From Rebecca billardiae RCC1528 (taxonomy: Eukaryota; Haptophyta): 64,000 nucleotides of DNA. The notes beneath the pieces were generated by a model. That model ran no database searches, was not told the origin of the DNA, and worked only from the letters and a program-made list of their open reading frames with translations. Below, piece after piece: positions 33,118-44,100 of the stretch. The stretch's first letter is position 1; every line of letters starts with the position of its first letter. A program made the translations under genes and the position numbers. The stretch is taken from the NCBI GenBank assembly GCA_965240325.2, contig OZ251252.1, positions 310,001-374,000 on the forward strand, given 5' to 3'.

Positions 33118-33247
33118 GGGGGACGGTGCGCGCGTCGCGGCAGGTTCTGCCCGAGAAACCGACGCCGCACCGGCAGGACACCTTTTCGTTTTCGTTCGTA
33201 CCGTAGCGCGGCAAGCGGCCGGAAAAATCGGAAGGATGGATGATAAC
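33118..33247. other. Short flank between the AK-like gene and the composite repeat
   Basis: Upstream DNA of the minus-strand AK-like gene, which begins at 33117. The composite element inserts only about 130 bases upstream of that start codon. Confidence 0.5.
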
Positions 33248-33249
33248 TA

Positions 33250-34043
33250 CAGTCCTCTCAACAATAAATTACCCTATGGAGAGCACACCTGCACATCACA
33301 CCTTCTCCTGGCCGCCTAGGCTTGCATGACGGGCACCTGCGGCCCCAGCACTCTCCATTCGGTCGAGCTGCGCCCACCCATCATGACTTCAGCCGGGTGA
33401 GTGACAATTGGAGGACTCCTCTGGGCAGCACGTGAAGCCGGCCAGCTCGGACGTGACAGTGGCCGACAGGCTCTCGACTGGCTCCCACACCCCTTTCAGC
33501 CCAGCTTGTAGCACAGCGCGCCGCTGATTTTCGGCGGAGCCTCGTGTGCTGTGCTACAGGGCATACCCAATCAGCAGGTGGGCCGCTGGCAGGCTAGGTG
33601 CATCTGGTGCACTGTGGTGGCCATTCCCCGACCACCACCCGCAGAGACGTGGCCTGCGCACTGAAACAGCACTGCTCACGCCAGGCTGTGCTGCTAGGCT
33701 GGCTGCTAGGCAGTATCAAAGGCCATCCAGCTGCAGCGCCAGGGCCCACTACACAGCTGCTACACTCCCAGCCAGCCAGCCCACAGCCTGCTCAGGGGGT
33801 GAATTTCCATCCCTGCCTGCCCTCGTGGTGGTCCAGCACCCCCGCGCAGCACCCGTCAGCCGGTTGTGCATCTGCATTCAATTTATCTGACTGACTCAGC
33901 CCACACACCCGCCCAGCTCATACCCACCTGGTCTGTGAGGGCTATAGGTGCAGTAACAGATAGCATGCAGCAGTGGGCCTCAAACAGTGACTGAGCTGGT
34001 ATAGACAGCCAAACACAAGGGTAACCAATTGTTGAGGGGACTG
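33250..34043. repeat. Left 794-bp terminal repeat
   Basis: First copy of the terminal repeat. Termini are CAGTCCTCTCAAC and GTTGAGGGGACTG. The left flank is TA; the right flank is AT. Confidence 0.85.
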
Positions 34044-34239
34044 ATCGCCGACAGCTCATTGCTGAGGCTGCTGAGTGCTGCGAGGCAGGGGCTGCAAAGT
34101 CGAGCGCAGCTGGCGATCCAAACGCCCTAATGTAGCTATAGCGTCTTCTAGTAGTCTGTTCGGCTCCACAACGCGCCACTATGCAGCCTCCAGGCCACTG
34201 ATGGCCGCGCAGGGGCCCAGATAAGTCAGCCGCCAGCCC

Positions 34240-35050
34240 ACAGCAGCCAGCCGTCAGCTGTCGTGAGTGGCACAGCCGATGTTGATCGACTCTGGCGCGC
34301 CCCCAGCCGCTGATTCAGCGTGAGCGGGGGCTGCGCCGAGCCCGCCGCGCGCGTGAGCGTGCCGTTGGGCAGCACGGGGGCCGCTCATACCGATCAGCCG
34401 ACCGATCAGCCGCCAGTCGTCAGCCGCCAGCCGCCAGCAGCCAGCTGTCGTGAGTGGCACAGCCGATATTGATCGACTCTGTCGCGCCTCCAGCAGTTGA
34501 TTCAGCGTGAGCGGAGGCTGCGCCGAGCCCGACGCGCGCGTGAGCGTGCCGTTGGGCAGCACGGAGGCCGCTCATACCGATCAGCCGACCGATCAGCCGC
34601 CAGTCGTCAGCCGCCAGCCGCCAGCAGCCAGCTGTCGTGAGTGGCACAGCCGATATTGATCGACTCTGTCGCGCCTCCAGCAGTTGATTCAGCGTGAGCG
34701 GAGGCTGCGCCGAGCTCGACGCGCGCGTGAGCGTGCCGTTGGGCAGCACGGGGGGCGCTCATACCGATCAGCCGACCGATCAGCCGCCAGTCGTCAGCCG
34801 CCAGCCGCCAGCAGCCAGCTGTCGTGAGTGGCACAGCCGATATTGATCGACTCTGTCGCGCCTCCAGCAGTTGATTCAGCGTGAGCGGAGGCTGCGCCGA
34901 GCCCGACGCGCGCGAGAGCGTGCCGTTGGGCCGCACGGGGGGCGCCCATGCCGATCAGCCGACCGATCAGCCGCTAGTCGTCAGCCGCCAGCCGCCAGCC
35001 GCCAGCCGCCAGCCGCCAGCTGCCGTGAGTGGCACAGCCGATGTTGATCG
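34240..35050. repeat. 187-bp minisatellite with a terminal CAGCCGC array
   Basis: The phrase GAGTGGCACAGCCGAT occurs at 34265, 34452, 34639 and 34826, exactly 187 bases apart. It occurs again at 35027 after a 14-base expansion made of extra 7-base GCCAGCC units. Units are over 95% alike by eye. Each unit carries a minus-strand ATG frame (MLPNGTLTRAS...), but 187 is not a multiple of three, so the frame shifts between units and a protein is unlikely. Confidence 0.88.
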
Positions 35051-35051
35051 A

Positions 35052-35789
35052 CTTCTTCCGTGAATTCGCCCACGCCGCCGTTGAACGTCAGCACGACGTG
35101 CGTGTGCTTCTCAAGGCGGGGCACTTTGCCGTGCTTGCATCCAACCTTGGCACGAGCGCCTGCACCAACGGGAACCTCACCCATCGTGCCGATGCCGAGG
35201 GCGGCCGGGCTTGATTGCTCTCTTTACATTACCAGGTACGTGGGTCGGCACCGGAAGCTTCTGATGAGCCGGCCGGCCGTTCGGTCTGGACCGGGCCCGG
35301 CCGCGGGTGGACGCCCGCCGACCGGCGCCGGCGGGTCTTACAAATGGTACGATACGTACAGTCGTGGTCAGTACTTTAACAGTCATCCGTGGTTTTGAAA
35401 GGCTCATCCTTGGCTGAAGAGCCGCGCGGCGCGGGCACAACATGATGGCGAGTTGGCGGCGAGGAGTCACGCACGTGGCAGCAGCGCGCGTTCCTATCCC
35501 CAGGCGACGCGGCGTGACGCGCGCGTGCATGGCACGGGCAAGGCCGCGCTCGAGCGGGCTCTCAAAAGAGCCCACGCCGGCTGAGCAGTGACTGTGCGCC
35601 ACACTCCGCCGCTCGTGCGCTCGCCCCCGTGCGCATGCGATTGTGGATGCTCACGTGGCACCCCAACAGCCCTCTATAAAATGGGGCGCGTGATGGCCGG
35701 CTTCCAGGCGGTGATTCCAGACGTTCAACACATCGCCAAGCTGCCCGCAAAGCACGGCTGCCCTGAGACGCCTCCTCGTGCAATCAGCA
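35052..35789. other. Internal segment of the composite element, no gene recognised
   Basis: After the minisatellite, a short plus-strand frame (35029-35214) and its complement (34981-35184 minus) are too short and too ambiguous to call. An AT-richer patch with GGTACGATACGTAC-like palindromic bases lies near 35346-35360. No domain seen. Confidence 0.4.
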
Positions 35790-36583
35790 CAGTCCTCTCA
35801 ACAGTAAATTACCCTATGGAGAGCACACCTGCACATCACACCTTCTCCTGGCCGCCTAGGCTTGCATGACGGGCACCTGCGGCCCCAGCACTCTCCATTC
35901 GGTCGAGCTGCACCCACCCATCATGACTTCAGCCGGGTGAGTGACAATTGGAGGACTCCTCTGGGCAGCACGTGAAGCCGGCCAGCTCGGACGTGACAGT
36001 GGCCGACAGGCTCTCGACTGGCTCCCACACCCCTTTCAGCCCAGCTTGTAGCACAGCGCGCCGCTGATTTTCGGCGGAGCCTCGTGTGCTGTGCTACAGG
36101 GCATACCCAATCAGCAGGTGGGCCGCTGGCAGGCTAGGTGCATCTGGTGCACTGTGGTGGCCATTCCCCGACCACCACCCGCAGAGACGTGGCCTGCGCA
36201 CTGAAACAGCACTGCTCACGCCAGGCTGTGCTGCTAGGCTGGCTGCTAGGCAGTATCAAAGGCCATCCAGCTGCAGCGCCAGGGCCCACTACACAGCTGC
36301 TACACTCCCAGCCAGCCAGCCCACAGCCTGCTCAGGGGGTGAATTTCCATCCCTGCCTGCCCTCGTGGTGGTCCAGCACCCCCGCGCAGCACCCGTCAGC
36401 CGGTTGTGCATCTGCATTCAATTTATCTGACTGACTCAGCCCACACACCCGCCCAGCTCATACCCACCTGGTCTGTGAGGGCTATAGGTGCAGTAACAGA
36501 TAGCATGCAGCAGTGGGCCTCAAACAGTGACTGAGCTGGTATAGACAGCCAAACACAAGGGTAACCAATTGTTGAGGGGACTG
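35790..36583. repeat. Right 794-bp terminal repeat
   Basis: Second copy, same orientation as 33250-34043. The differences noticed are AGTAAATT for AATAAATT near its start and CTGCACCC for CTGCGCCC further in. The left flank is CA; the right flank is TA. Confidence 0.85.
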
Positions 36584-36585
36584 TA

Positions 36586-37190
36586 GAGTGGGTAGAAGTA
36601 ACGGACGACCGCCGCCATCGTGAACAGAGCGGTCAGAGCCCGTCCGCAGCGGAGCCCCCGTGACGTCCAACCGGCACGCGCTCGTGCGCGTGGGCTGCGG
36701 TTGCCTCGTCTCGAGGCCAGCAGAGACTGGCCAACGATTGCGTGATGCGTGCCGCCGTGTCCGGACCGGTGGCGCCGCTGGCGCCCCGGGGTCGCGGCGG
36801 TCGTGCGGCCGGGCCCGCCCCGGATCGCGGACTCACTCGGACTCCGAGTTACAGAGACAGTGTGAAGACAGAGTACCGCGAACTGCCGGCAACTGACAAC
36901 TGTAGTTGTACCGGGGATGACGACTCCGGCAACTGATGATGAGTATACAGATCGACGACTTATTTTAAATATACGGCGCGCATGACTTCTCGTCCGCCTG
37001 GAATCGCCAATCGGATTCGGGCGAGGGCCGGCGGCGCCAGTCACACTGCTGTCACTTCGCGGCCGATGCGGCCGCCGCGGTGACGACTCAAGGCATCGAC
37101 ATCGGGCGCCGCTGACCAGGCTCTGAGGCTGTGCACGTGAGACCCGGGGGCGCCGCCCGCGCTGAGTGTCACTGCTACTGCTGGCGCTAG
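36586..37190. other. Intergenic region
   Basis: This is DNA between the composite element and the stop codon of the minus-strand SET-domain gene. An AT-rich patch (TTATTTTAAATATACGG) lies at about 36960-36976. No gene recognised. Confidence 0.4.
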
Positions 37191-40100
37191 CTACTCTGCG
37201 CCCACGGCGTCGCAGAGACTGGTCACGACGGCGCGCACCGCCACCGCATCACGCTGGTCCACCCCGACCGCCTCCGTCGACGTCGACCGCACGCCACCAC
37301 CAGGTGCGTCCGCCGCGGCGTCCGCGGCGGCGGCGACGGCGGCAACGGCGGCAACGGCGGCGGGTACATCCGGGCCGTCGACACACATGGCGCACGGCCC
37401 ATCGTGCTGCGCGCCGGCCTCGGCAGGCGCGCCGGGCGCACGGACGCTCCCCGCGCCGCCCGGCGCGGCCGTCTCGCGCAGCGACGCGGCCGCCAGCCGC
37501 TCCACCACCGCCGCCAGCGGCACACGCCGCCGCCGGCCCGGCAGCAAGGCCGCCGCCGCGGGCGGCGCGGGCGTGGCGGGCGGCGCGGCAGCCGCGTGCT
37601 CGCGCGGCGCCACGGCGCTTGCCGCGCCGGGCGCGCGCGCTTCGCTCAGAAGCGTCGGCGCCGTCGCCACCGCCGCCACCGCGCCGCCCACGCCCCCCGC
37701 GGGCGCGCCGGCCGGAACCACCGCGCCGCTACCACCGCCGTCGCAGCTGAAGCTCAGCGCGGCGGCGTCAGCGCCGCGCCCTGCCGGCGTCAACGCGCCC
37801 GCGCGCGCGCGCGCCGCGCACAGCGCAGCCGTCGCCTCGAGCGATCGCCGCCGGCCGGCCGCCGGCGCCATTGCCGCCGGCGGGGCGCACACGTACCGCG
37901 CTGCGCCGGCGAGCACGCCGCGCCACGGCTCGCCGCCCCACGCGGGCTTGGGCGCGGGCTGCGGCGCGCGCGCGCGCGGCGGCGCGGGCGGAGGCGCGTC
38001 CGCCGCGGGCGCGCCGCCGGCGGCGGCCGCCGCGCCGGCGCTGGCGTCGCCGCACGCGCGCGCGCGCTTACGCGCGGCCGTGGGTGCGTCGTCCGCGGGC
38101 TCCCCGCCGGCGCCAGGCTGCTTGGGCGGCCGTGGGGGGAGGACGGCGGAGAAGGCGGCGGCCGAGGCGCGCGGCGCGGCGGCGACGACGCCGCCCGCGC
38201 CGCCGCTCGCCGCGCCGCCGCCCCCAATGCCCGCCGCCACCGCGCCGCCGCCGCCGCCGCCACCGCCGCCACCGCCGCCACCACCGCCGCTCCCACCGCC
38301 GCCGCCGGGGGCGACGAAGTTGATCGCCGAGTAGCGATGCGCGCCGCGCGGGTTCCGCGTCATCAGCGCACCGGCGAACACGTGACGCGCGGGCGCCGCC
38401 GCCGCCTCCTCGGCCGCCGCGGCCGCCTCGCGCCGACGCCGCGCAGCATACACGCGCACCGCAGTCGCGGCCTTGTCTGCAGCCGCCGCCGCCGCCGCGG
38501 CCGCCTTGCCCGCGCCACCGCTCGCGCTCGCCGCGCCGCCGGTGGGCTTGGGCGCGGCGGTCTCCTTCGACGCGATCCGCTCGCGCGCCGCCGCCGCGCG
38601 CGCCGCGAGCCGCGCAAGCTTCTCTCGCTCCGCCTTCGAGACTGGCGCGCGCGCGCCGCGGCCGCGCGGCGCGTCGGCGGCGGCCGCGCGCGCGCCGCCT
38701 GGGCCACGCTTGGCGGCGCCGCCGGCGCGCTTGGCGCCGCGCCCCTTCCGCCCGCCCGCCGCCGCCGCCTCCTCCCCCGCCGCCGCGGCCGCCTGCATCG
38801 CCAGCTGCTCCTCCGCCGACCAGTCGTTCTGAAACGGCCGCATCGAGTGGTAGTTGTAAGTCACCTGAGTGTCGATGCGCGCGCGCCGGGGCGTATTATA
38901 ATGGGTATGGGTAGAATGCGGGTAACGGGGGTGGGCAGTTGGGCGGGGGTGGGGTCATGCGGGTGGGGAGGGGGGCGAGGGCGCGGGCTCACCGCAGCGC
39001 AGCGGGCGCGACGCACACGCCGGCCCGCACGCGGGCGCGGTGGGGCCATGTGCACGCGCGCACACGGGGGGGATATGCGCGCAGGCCGCCGCCGCCGCGG
39101 CGCGCGCACCTCCTCGCCCGCCTTGATGTCGCGCACGGCGCGCAGCATGGGCACGCGCGGCAGCAGGCTGAACGCCTCTCCCGTGCCCAGCGGCATGAAC
39201 CACAAGTACGACGTCGTGTGGTAAGGGTCGTGATTGGCCATCGAGCCGCAGCTGCGCGCGCGCGTACAGGCGGGCGTGTGTGTGTGTGTGTGCGTGTGCG
39301 CGTGTGTGTTGTGTGTCGCCGTGTGTCCACGCGTGTGCCAGTGCGTGTGCCAGCGTGTGCCGTAAGGCAGTGGGCGTCAGCGTGGCGCGGCGTGGGCGTG
39401 GTGCGCCCGTGGGCGCGCGCAGAGCCGCGCGAGAGGGCGGCAGGGCTGCAGCTGTGCGCGCGAGCGCGCGTGCGCGCGCGCGCATGCGCCTGTCGCGCGG
39501 CGGCGTGGCGGCATCGCGACGGCACACGCACGCACCCTTGCGTCCACTGCGTGGCGGTCTCGCCCTGCAGCGGGCGGAAGCGGCCGTCCGCCTCGGGCGC
39601 CTCGCCGATCCCGGCGGCAAACTGCATGCCGTCCACCAGCATGTCCGAGTCTGGGCATAGCGCCAGGGGCGGGCGGCGGCGCGGGCCCGCGCGCGTGAGC
39701 GATCGCACGGGCGCGTGTGCGGACCGGACCGCGCGCGCATGGCAGCCGCGCCGCCACTTCCGCAGGCAGCACCCCTCCCCGCCCACCGCCCGCCACGCGC
39801 AACGACCCCACCGCGCGCACGCAGTGCTGACGAACCACCGCCCCCCCAGGCCGAGGATGAGGCGGCGGCGGCGAGCCGCACCTGAGATGCGGAGCACGTA
39901 CGATGCGCAGTGGTGGGCCTTGCGCTGCTCCCCCGCCGCCACTGAGATCACCTCGCCGCCGTACAGCGTGATCGGCTCGTCCTTGACGAAGTCGCGGCCC
40001 GCGTACAGCCCGCGGCCCAGCTTGGTGCCTGCCGCCGCGCGGAGGAGCGGCGCGCACGATGGCGGACGGGGGGCGGGTGAACAACGGCCGAGAGGGGGGC

Positions 40101-40976
40101 GGCGCGCGCGCGCGGGACGCGCGCGCGCGCCGGCCGCCGGCGCGGCGCGGCAAGCGCGCGCGCACCGAAGAGCTCGAGGGTGCCGGACTCGCGGATCTCG
40201 ACGCCGCCGTTCGCCAGCGTGCCCAGCGCGCCGAAGCGCGGGTCGACGCCGCGGCTCAGGTGCCCGAGTTGTAACAGCTCCCGAAGCGGCGCTAATAGCG
40301 CCTCCTGCTGGTAAGTAAGCCCAGTACCCAGGTAGGGGCCCAGGTAGGTGCCGTAACCGTCGGCGGCATCCGCGCCGTACTCCACGCCATAGGGCTCGTC
40401 GCCCGCGTACTCGTACCCGCCGTACCCGTTCCCGCCGCCGGCGCCGCCGCCCGCGCCGCCGCCCGCGCCGCCGCCGCCGCCCGCGCCGCCCGGCCCGCCG
40501 CCGCCCCCTGGCTGCTGCCGCGTGGAGGCGCGGCGCTCACGCTCGACGCCCGCGCCGAAGCTGAGCGCACGGTCGCGCACCGCCGGCGGCCGCGAGCCAC
40601 CGCGCAGCCGCTCCGCGCTGCGCGCGCGCGAGGGCGGCCGCGGCGCGGCCGCGGCCGCTGCCGCCTCCTCCTCCGCCTCCTCGCCTGACGAGGCACCGGC
40701 CGCGCCGTCGGGCTCGTTCGGGCCGGAGCGGGCGTCGTCGTCCTCGCCCTCCTCCGCGTCGCCACTCGCCTCGCCGTCGGCCGTGTCCGGGCCTTCGTCG
40801 TCGTCGCGCGCGCCGGCCGCGCCGGCCGCGAGTCCGCCATCGTCGTCGTCGCCGCCGCCGCGCCGCGCGCGCGCGTCGTCGTCGGCGCCGTCGCTGCCGC
40901 CGAGCAGGGCGGCGCGCTCAGTCTCGGTCCACGCGAGGAAGCCCTCGCGCGGCGCACCCTCCTCCTCCGCGCTCAT
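37191..40976 (-). CDS. SET-domain protein (putative protein-lysine methyltransferase)
   Basis: Five exons, read leftward: 40166-40976, 39882-40028, 39536-39650, 39110-39251 and 37191-38864, giving 962 residues with matching phases. The N-terminal 235 residues are acidic then Gly-rich. The SET domain spans about 271-415. Its first strand is TKLGRGLYAGRDFVKDEPIT with LYGGEVIS. The insert includes SDMLVDGMQFAAGIGEAP. The cofactor-binding motif is CGSMANHDPY with the Asn-His pair. The catalytic Tyr motif DIKAGEEVTYNYHSM is built across the last intron. The domain then ends; no Cys-rich post-SET is evident, and 540 residues of Ala/Gly/Pro low-complexity sequence follow. SET enzymes transfer methyl groups from S-adenosylmethionine to lysine; the substrate cannot be read. 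Confidence 0.75.
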
Positions 40977-41183
40977 GCTACGTACGCGCGCACGCGCGCG
41001 CGGCCGTGGCCACCCCGCGCCACGGCGAGCCTCGCGCCGGTAGCCCGCGACCGCGAGTCGCCAAGACGCGACGGGCGCACGATGGCGGCCTCTCGCCCCG
41101 GCCCGGGATGCTGATGCACAGCGTGACGATGCACAGCCGTGACGCCCATAGGATATACATACACCGCGCGGCCTGCGCGCGCG
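40977..41183. other. Spacer between tandem minus-strand genes
   Basis: This 207-base interval contains the upstream region of the SET-domain gene, immediately downstream of the CHAT gene stop codon. Confidence 0.5.
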
Positions 41184-44100
41184 CTAGACGGCCAGGTCAC
41201 TCCTCGCGGGCGACGGCTCGGGCATCGCTGGTCGCCTCCCGCCGCTGCCAGCCGCAGGCTGCGCCGCGCCGCCGCCGCCCGCGCCGCCGCCTGCCGCGGC
41301 GGCGGGGGCCGGCGCCACAGTGGCGGCTCCCGCGCCGCTCGCATCGTCGGAGGCCTGCTCCTCGCCCTCCTCGTGCACCGTCGCGCCCGCCGTCGCGCCC
41401 GCGCCACCCTGCCGCCGGACGCTGGGCTCCGCCGAGGTCGGCCTCGGCGCACACCCGCCGCCGCCGCCGCCGCCACCGCCGCCGGGCGCGCTCGTCGCCA
41501 TCACGTGCTCGGCGACCAGGGCGCCGTCGACGCCGGTGCAGCGGAGCATCACGGTGGCGCCGTCGAGCCGCTTGAGCAGCACCACGTCGCCGTGCACGGG
41601 CGGCAGGCAGCCGAAGCAGTTTCCCGAGAAGTCCGGCCGCTGCGCGTGCGGGTGCTTGGGGCCGTGCAGGTACGCCTGCGGGTCGCCCAGGTGGAAGCCC
41701 TCGTCGAACAGGTTGACGCAGCTGCGCGAAAACAAAAGAAAATGGAGCAGAGAAGCAAAAACCCGCAGTCGTCGGGCACGATGGCGGCGGACGGATGAGC
41801 GTGAGACGGATGAGCGCAAGGGTTGCGCCGGGCCAGGGCGCGTCGTTGCCGCGCGCGCGCGCGGCGCGCACCCCGCGACGAACGCCTCGTCGATCGACGT
41901 GCGCCCCCGCGCGCGCAGCTCGTGCGCGCTCAGGTGCGCGCCGATCGCGTCGACAAATCCGACCGCGAACGCGCGCGCCGCCTGATCCTCCGTGATCGAG
42001 TTCCAGCAGACGACCTGCGCGGCGCGTTGGGTGGGGGGCGGGCGTGGGGCGGGCGGCGTGCGTGCATGCGCGTGCCCGTGCGCCCATGCCCCTCTGCGTG
42101 TGCCGCGCGCGTTTGTTGGACACACACGAAGCGCGCGCGTGTGTGCACGCGCGTGTGCGTGTGTGTGCACGCGCGCGCGTGTGTGTGTGTGCGCGCGCGC
42201 GTGTGCGTGTGTGTGCGCCCGTGTGCGGGCGACGCCCCTCTCGCGCACCTTGAGCCACGGCATCGACTCGAGGATGGCGCAGCCGAGCACCGTCGTCAGG
42301 CAGCCGTTCAGGAACACAGCCTGCCGGGTGCGGACGGCGCGGTGGCGGTTACGGACGGCGCGGTGGCGGTTACGGACGGCGTGGTGGCGGTTACGGACGG
42401 CGCGGTGGCGGTTACGGACGGCGCGGTGCTGGCCGGCCAGTGGGGGCGCGCAGCGTTGGGCCGTTGGGCGCGCCCGCCGTGCCGCCCAGCCCCCCTACCG
42501 CAGCCGCAGGCCCGCAGGCCCGCACGCACCTCGATCCGGCCGTTGGGCGCGTCCGCCGTGCGGCGCAGCAGCGAGACAAACTCGTCGGGCGGCGAGTGCG
42601 TGTCGATGCGGCCGTTGGCCAGCTCGAACGCCAGCGCGCCCATGAACGTGTGCCCGCTGAACATGATGATCCGCGGGTTGAACGCCTCGAGCGCGCTCGT
42701 CGCGTCCGCGAGCGTCGCCGCCGGCTGCACCTCCAGGTACATCTTCGGGATGGTGCGCAGCAGAAAGCGCAACTCCTGACCCAGCTTAAGCGGCTTCAGA
42801 CCCAGCTCGTGCGCGACGCGCGCGGGCAGCGTCGGGTTGGCGAAGAGCGCGAGGAACTCGACGTGCGCGCCGGCGATCATCTCCTCGTTCTCCTCCACCT
42901 GCCAGGATACACGGGCCGTGGCGCAGGGCCGTTACAAAGGCCGTTACAAAGGCCGATACGCGGGCCGTGACGCAGGCGCGCGCCGCCCGTGCGACGTGGA
43001 CGCGCGCGGCGCGCGGCGGCAGGCAGCGCGCGCGGCGGATGGGCGGCGACGCGCGCGCGCGCTCTCCCCCCGCGCACGCACGCACACATAGGCACACGCA
43101 CACGCACACGTGCGCACACGCGAGGCGCTCCCCCCCGCGCATGCCTTCCCCCAGAGCAGGTACTGCTGCACGAACGAATGGCGCTCGAAGCGGTTAATCC
43201 GGTGCGCGCCGATGAGGAAGAGGAGAACACCGCACGCGCCGGACAGGAGCGCCTTCACGCACTCCTCCGTCACGTCCGCCGCGCCACCACCGCCACCGCC
43301 CCCGGCACTGCCGCCGCCCGCCGCGCCGCCGCCGCCGTCCGCCGGCCGCAGCGGCGGCGGAAGCGCCAGCACACCCGCCGCGTCGGCCAGCTCGACGGCG
43401 CACGCCGCGGCAAAGCAGAGATACAACGCTACGCTCACGAGCACGCAGAGGACAAAGTCCAGCGCCGCGTTCAGCACGGTCGCCGAGACCGCCAGCAGCA
43501 GCCAGACGAGCTGCCAGACCACCTGGAGCGCCGGGCGCGCGCCCCACGCGCCCGTGCGCCGCTTGAACGCCCAGTCTGACCAGAGAATCGTGTTGTAGGC
43601 GCAGAGTGCAGAGAGAAGAACGATCAGGCGCCACCACTGCACGCACGGGCTGGCGGGCGCGTACGTCGGCGCGGCAGGCGACGCACCAGCGGCGGTGGCG
43701 GAGGGCCCGGCCGCGCCGACCACCGCGCCGCGCCCCGCCGCCCGCTGCCCGCCGCCGCCGCCGCCGGCGCGCGCGGCGGCCCTCGCGTCGGCGCACGCGC
43801 CGCGGAGGCTAGGCGGCGGCGGCACGGCCGCCGGCGGCGCCGCCTCGCGCGCCGGCACGCGCCGCCGGGTGATCAGCAGCCCTGCGGAGTGACCAGGCGG
43901 GAAGGGCGTGCGCCATGGCGGTGCGCACGGCGGGCGGCGCGCGTGCCGCTGAGCTTCAGCTGCCGAGGCGGCGCGCGCGCGTGGCAGCGGCGGCAGCGGC
44001 CGCGCTCGGCGGGGCCGGGCGGCGCGTGCCGCCGCTGCCACGCGCACCCGCGCCCGACGCAGAGCAGAGCGCTGCCGCCCGTCCACCCATCCCTCCGCCG

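Larger units (their letters stand above)
33250..36583. mobile_element. 3.3-kb composite element with 794-bp terminal direct repeats
   Basis: Two 794-base copies in the same orientation (33250-34043 and 35790-36583) differ by only a few bases and flank 1746 bases of unrelated DNA. Each copy starts CAGTCCTCTCAACA and ends TGTTGAGGGGACTG, an imperfect terminal inverted repeat of about 26 bases. TA flanks the outer ends (33248-33249 and 36584-36585) but not the inner junctions, which suggests insertion of the whole unit with a TA duplication. The copies lack TG...CA LTR ends, and no transposase, integrase or polymerase frame is visible. The duplicated frames at 33546-33890 and 36086-36430 have no known domain. 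Confidence 0.7.

Noticed and set aside
34254-34936. Family of three 100-residue minus-strand proteins (MLPNGTLTRAS type)
   Set aside because: They arise from a 187-base tandem repeat that is not a multiple of three; frames overlap and shift.
34240-35050. CRISPR array
   Set aside because: Units are contiguous and near-identical with no unique spacers, in a eukaryotic sequence.
33250-36583. LTR retrotransposon
   Set aside because: Terminal repeats lack TG...CA ends, carry their own inverted termini, and no gag, integrase or reverse transcriptase frame exists.
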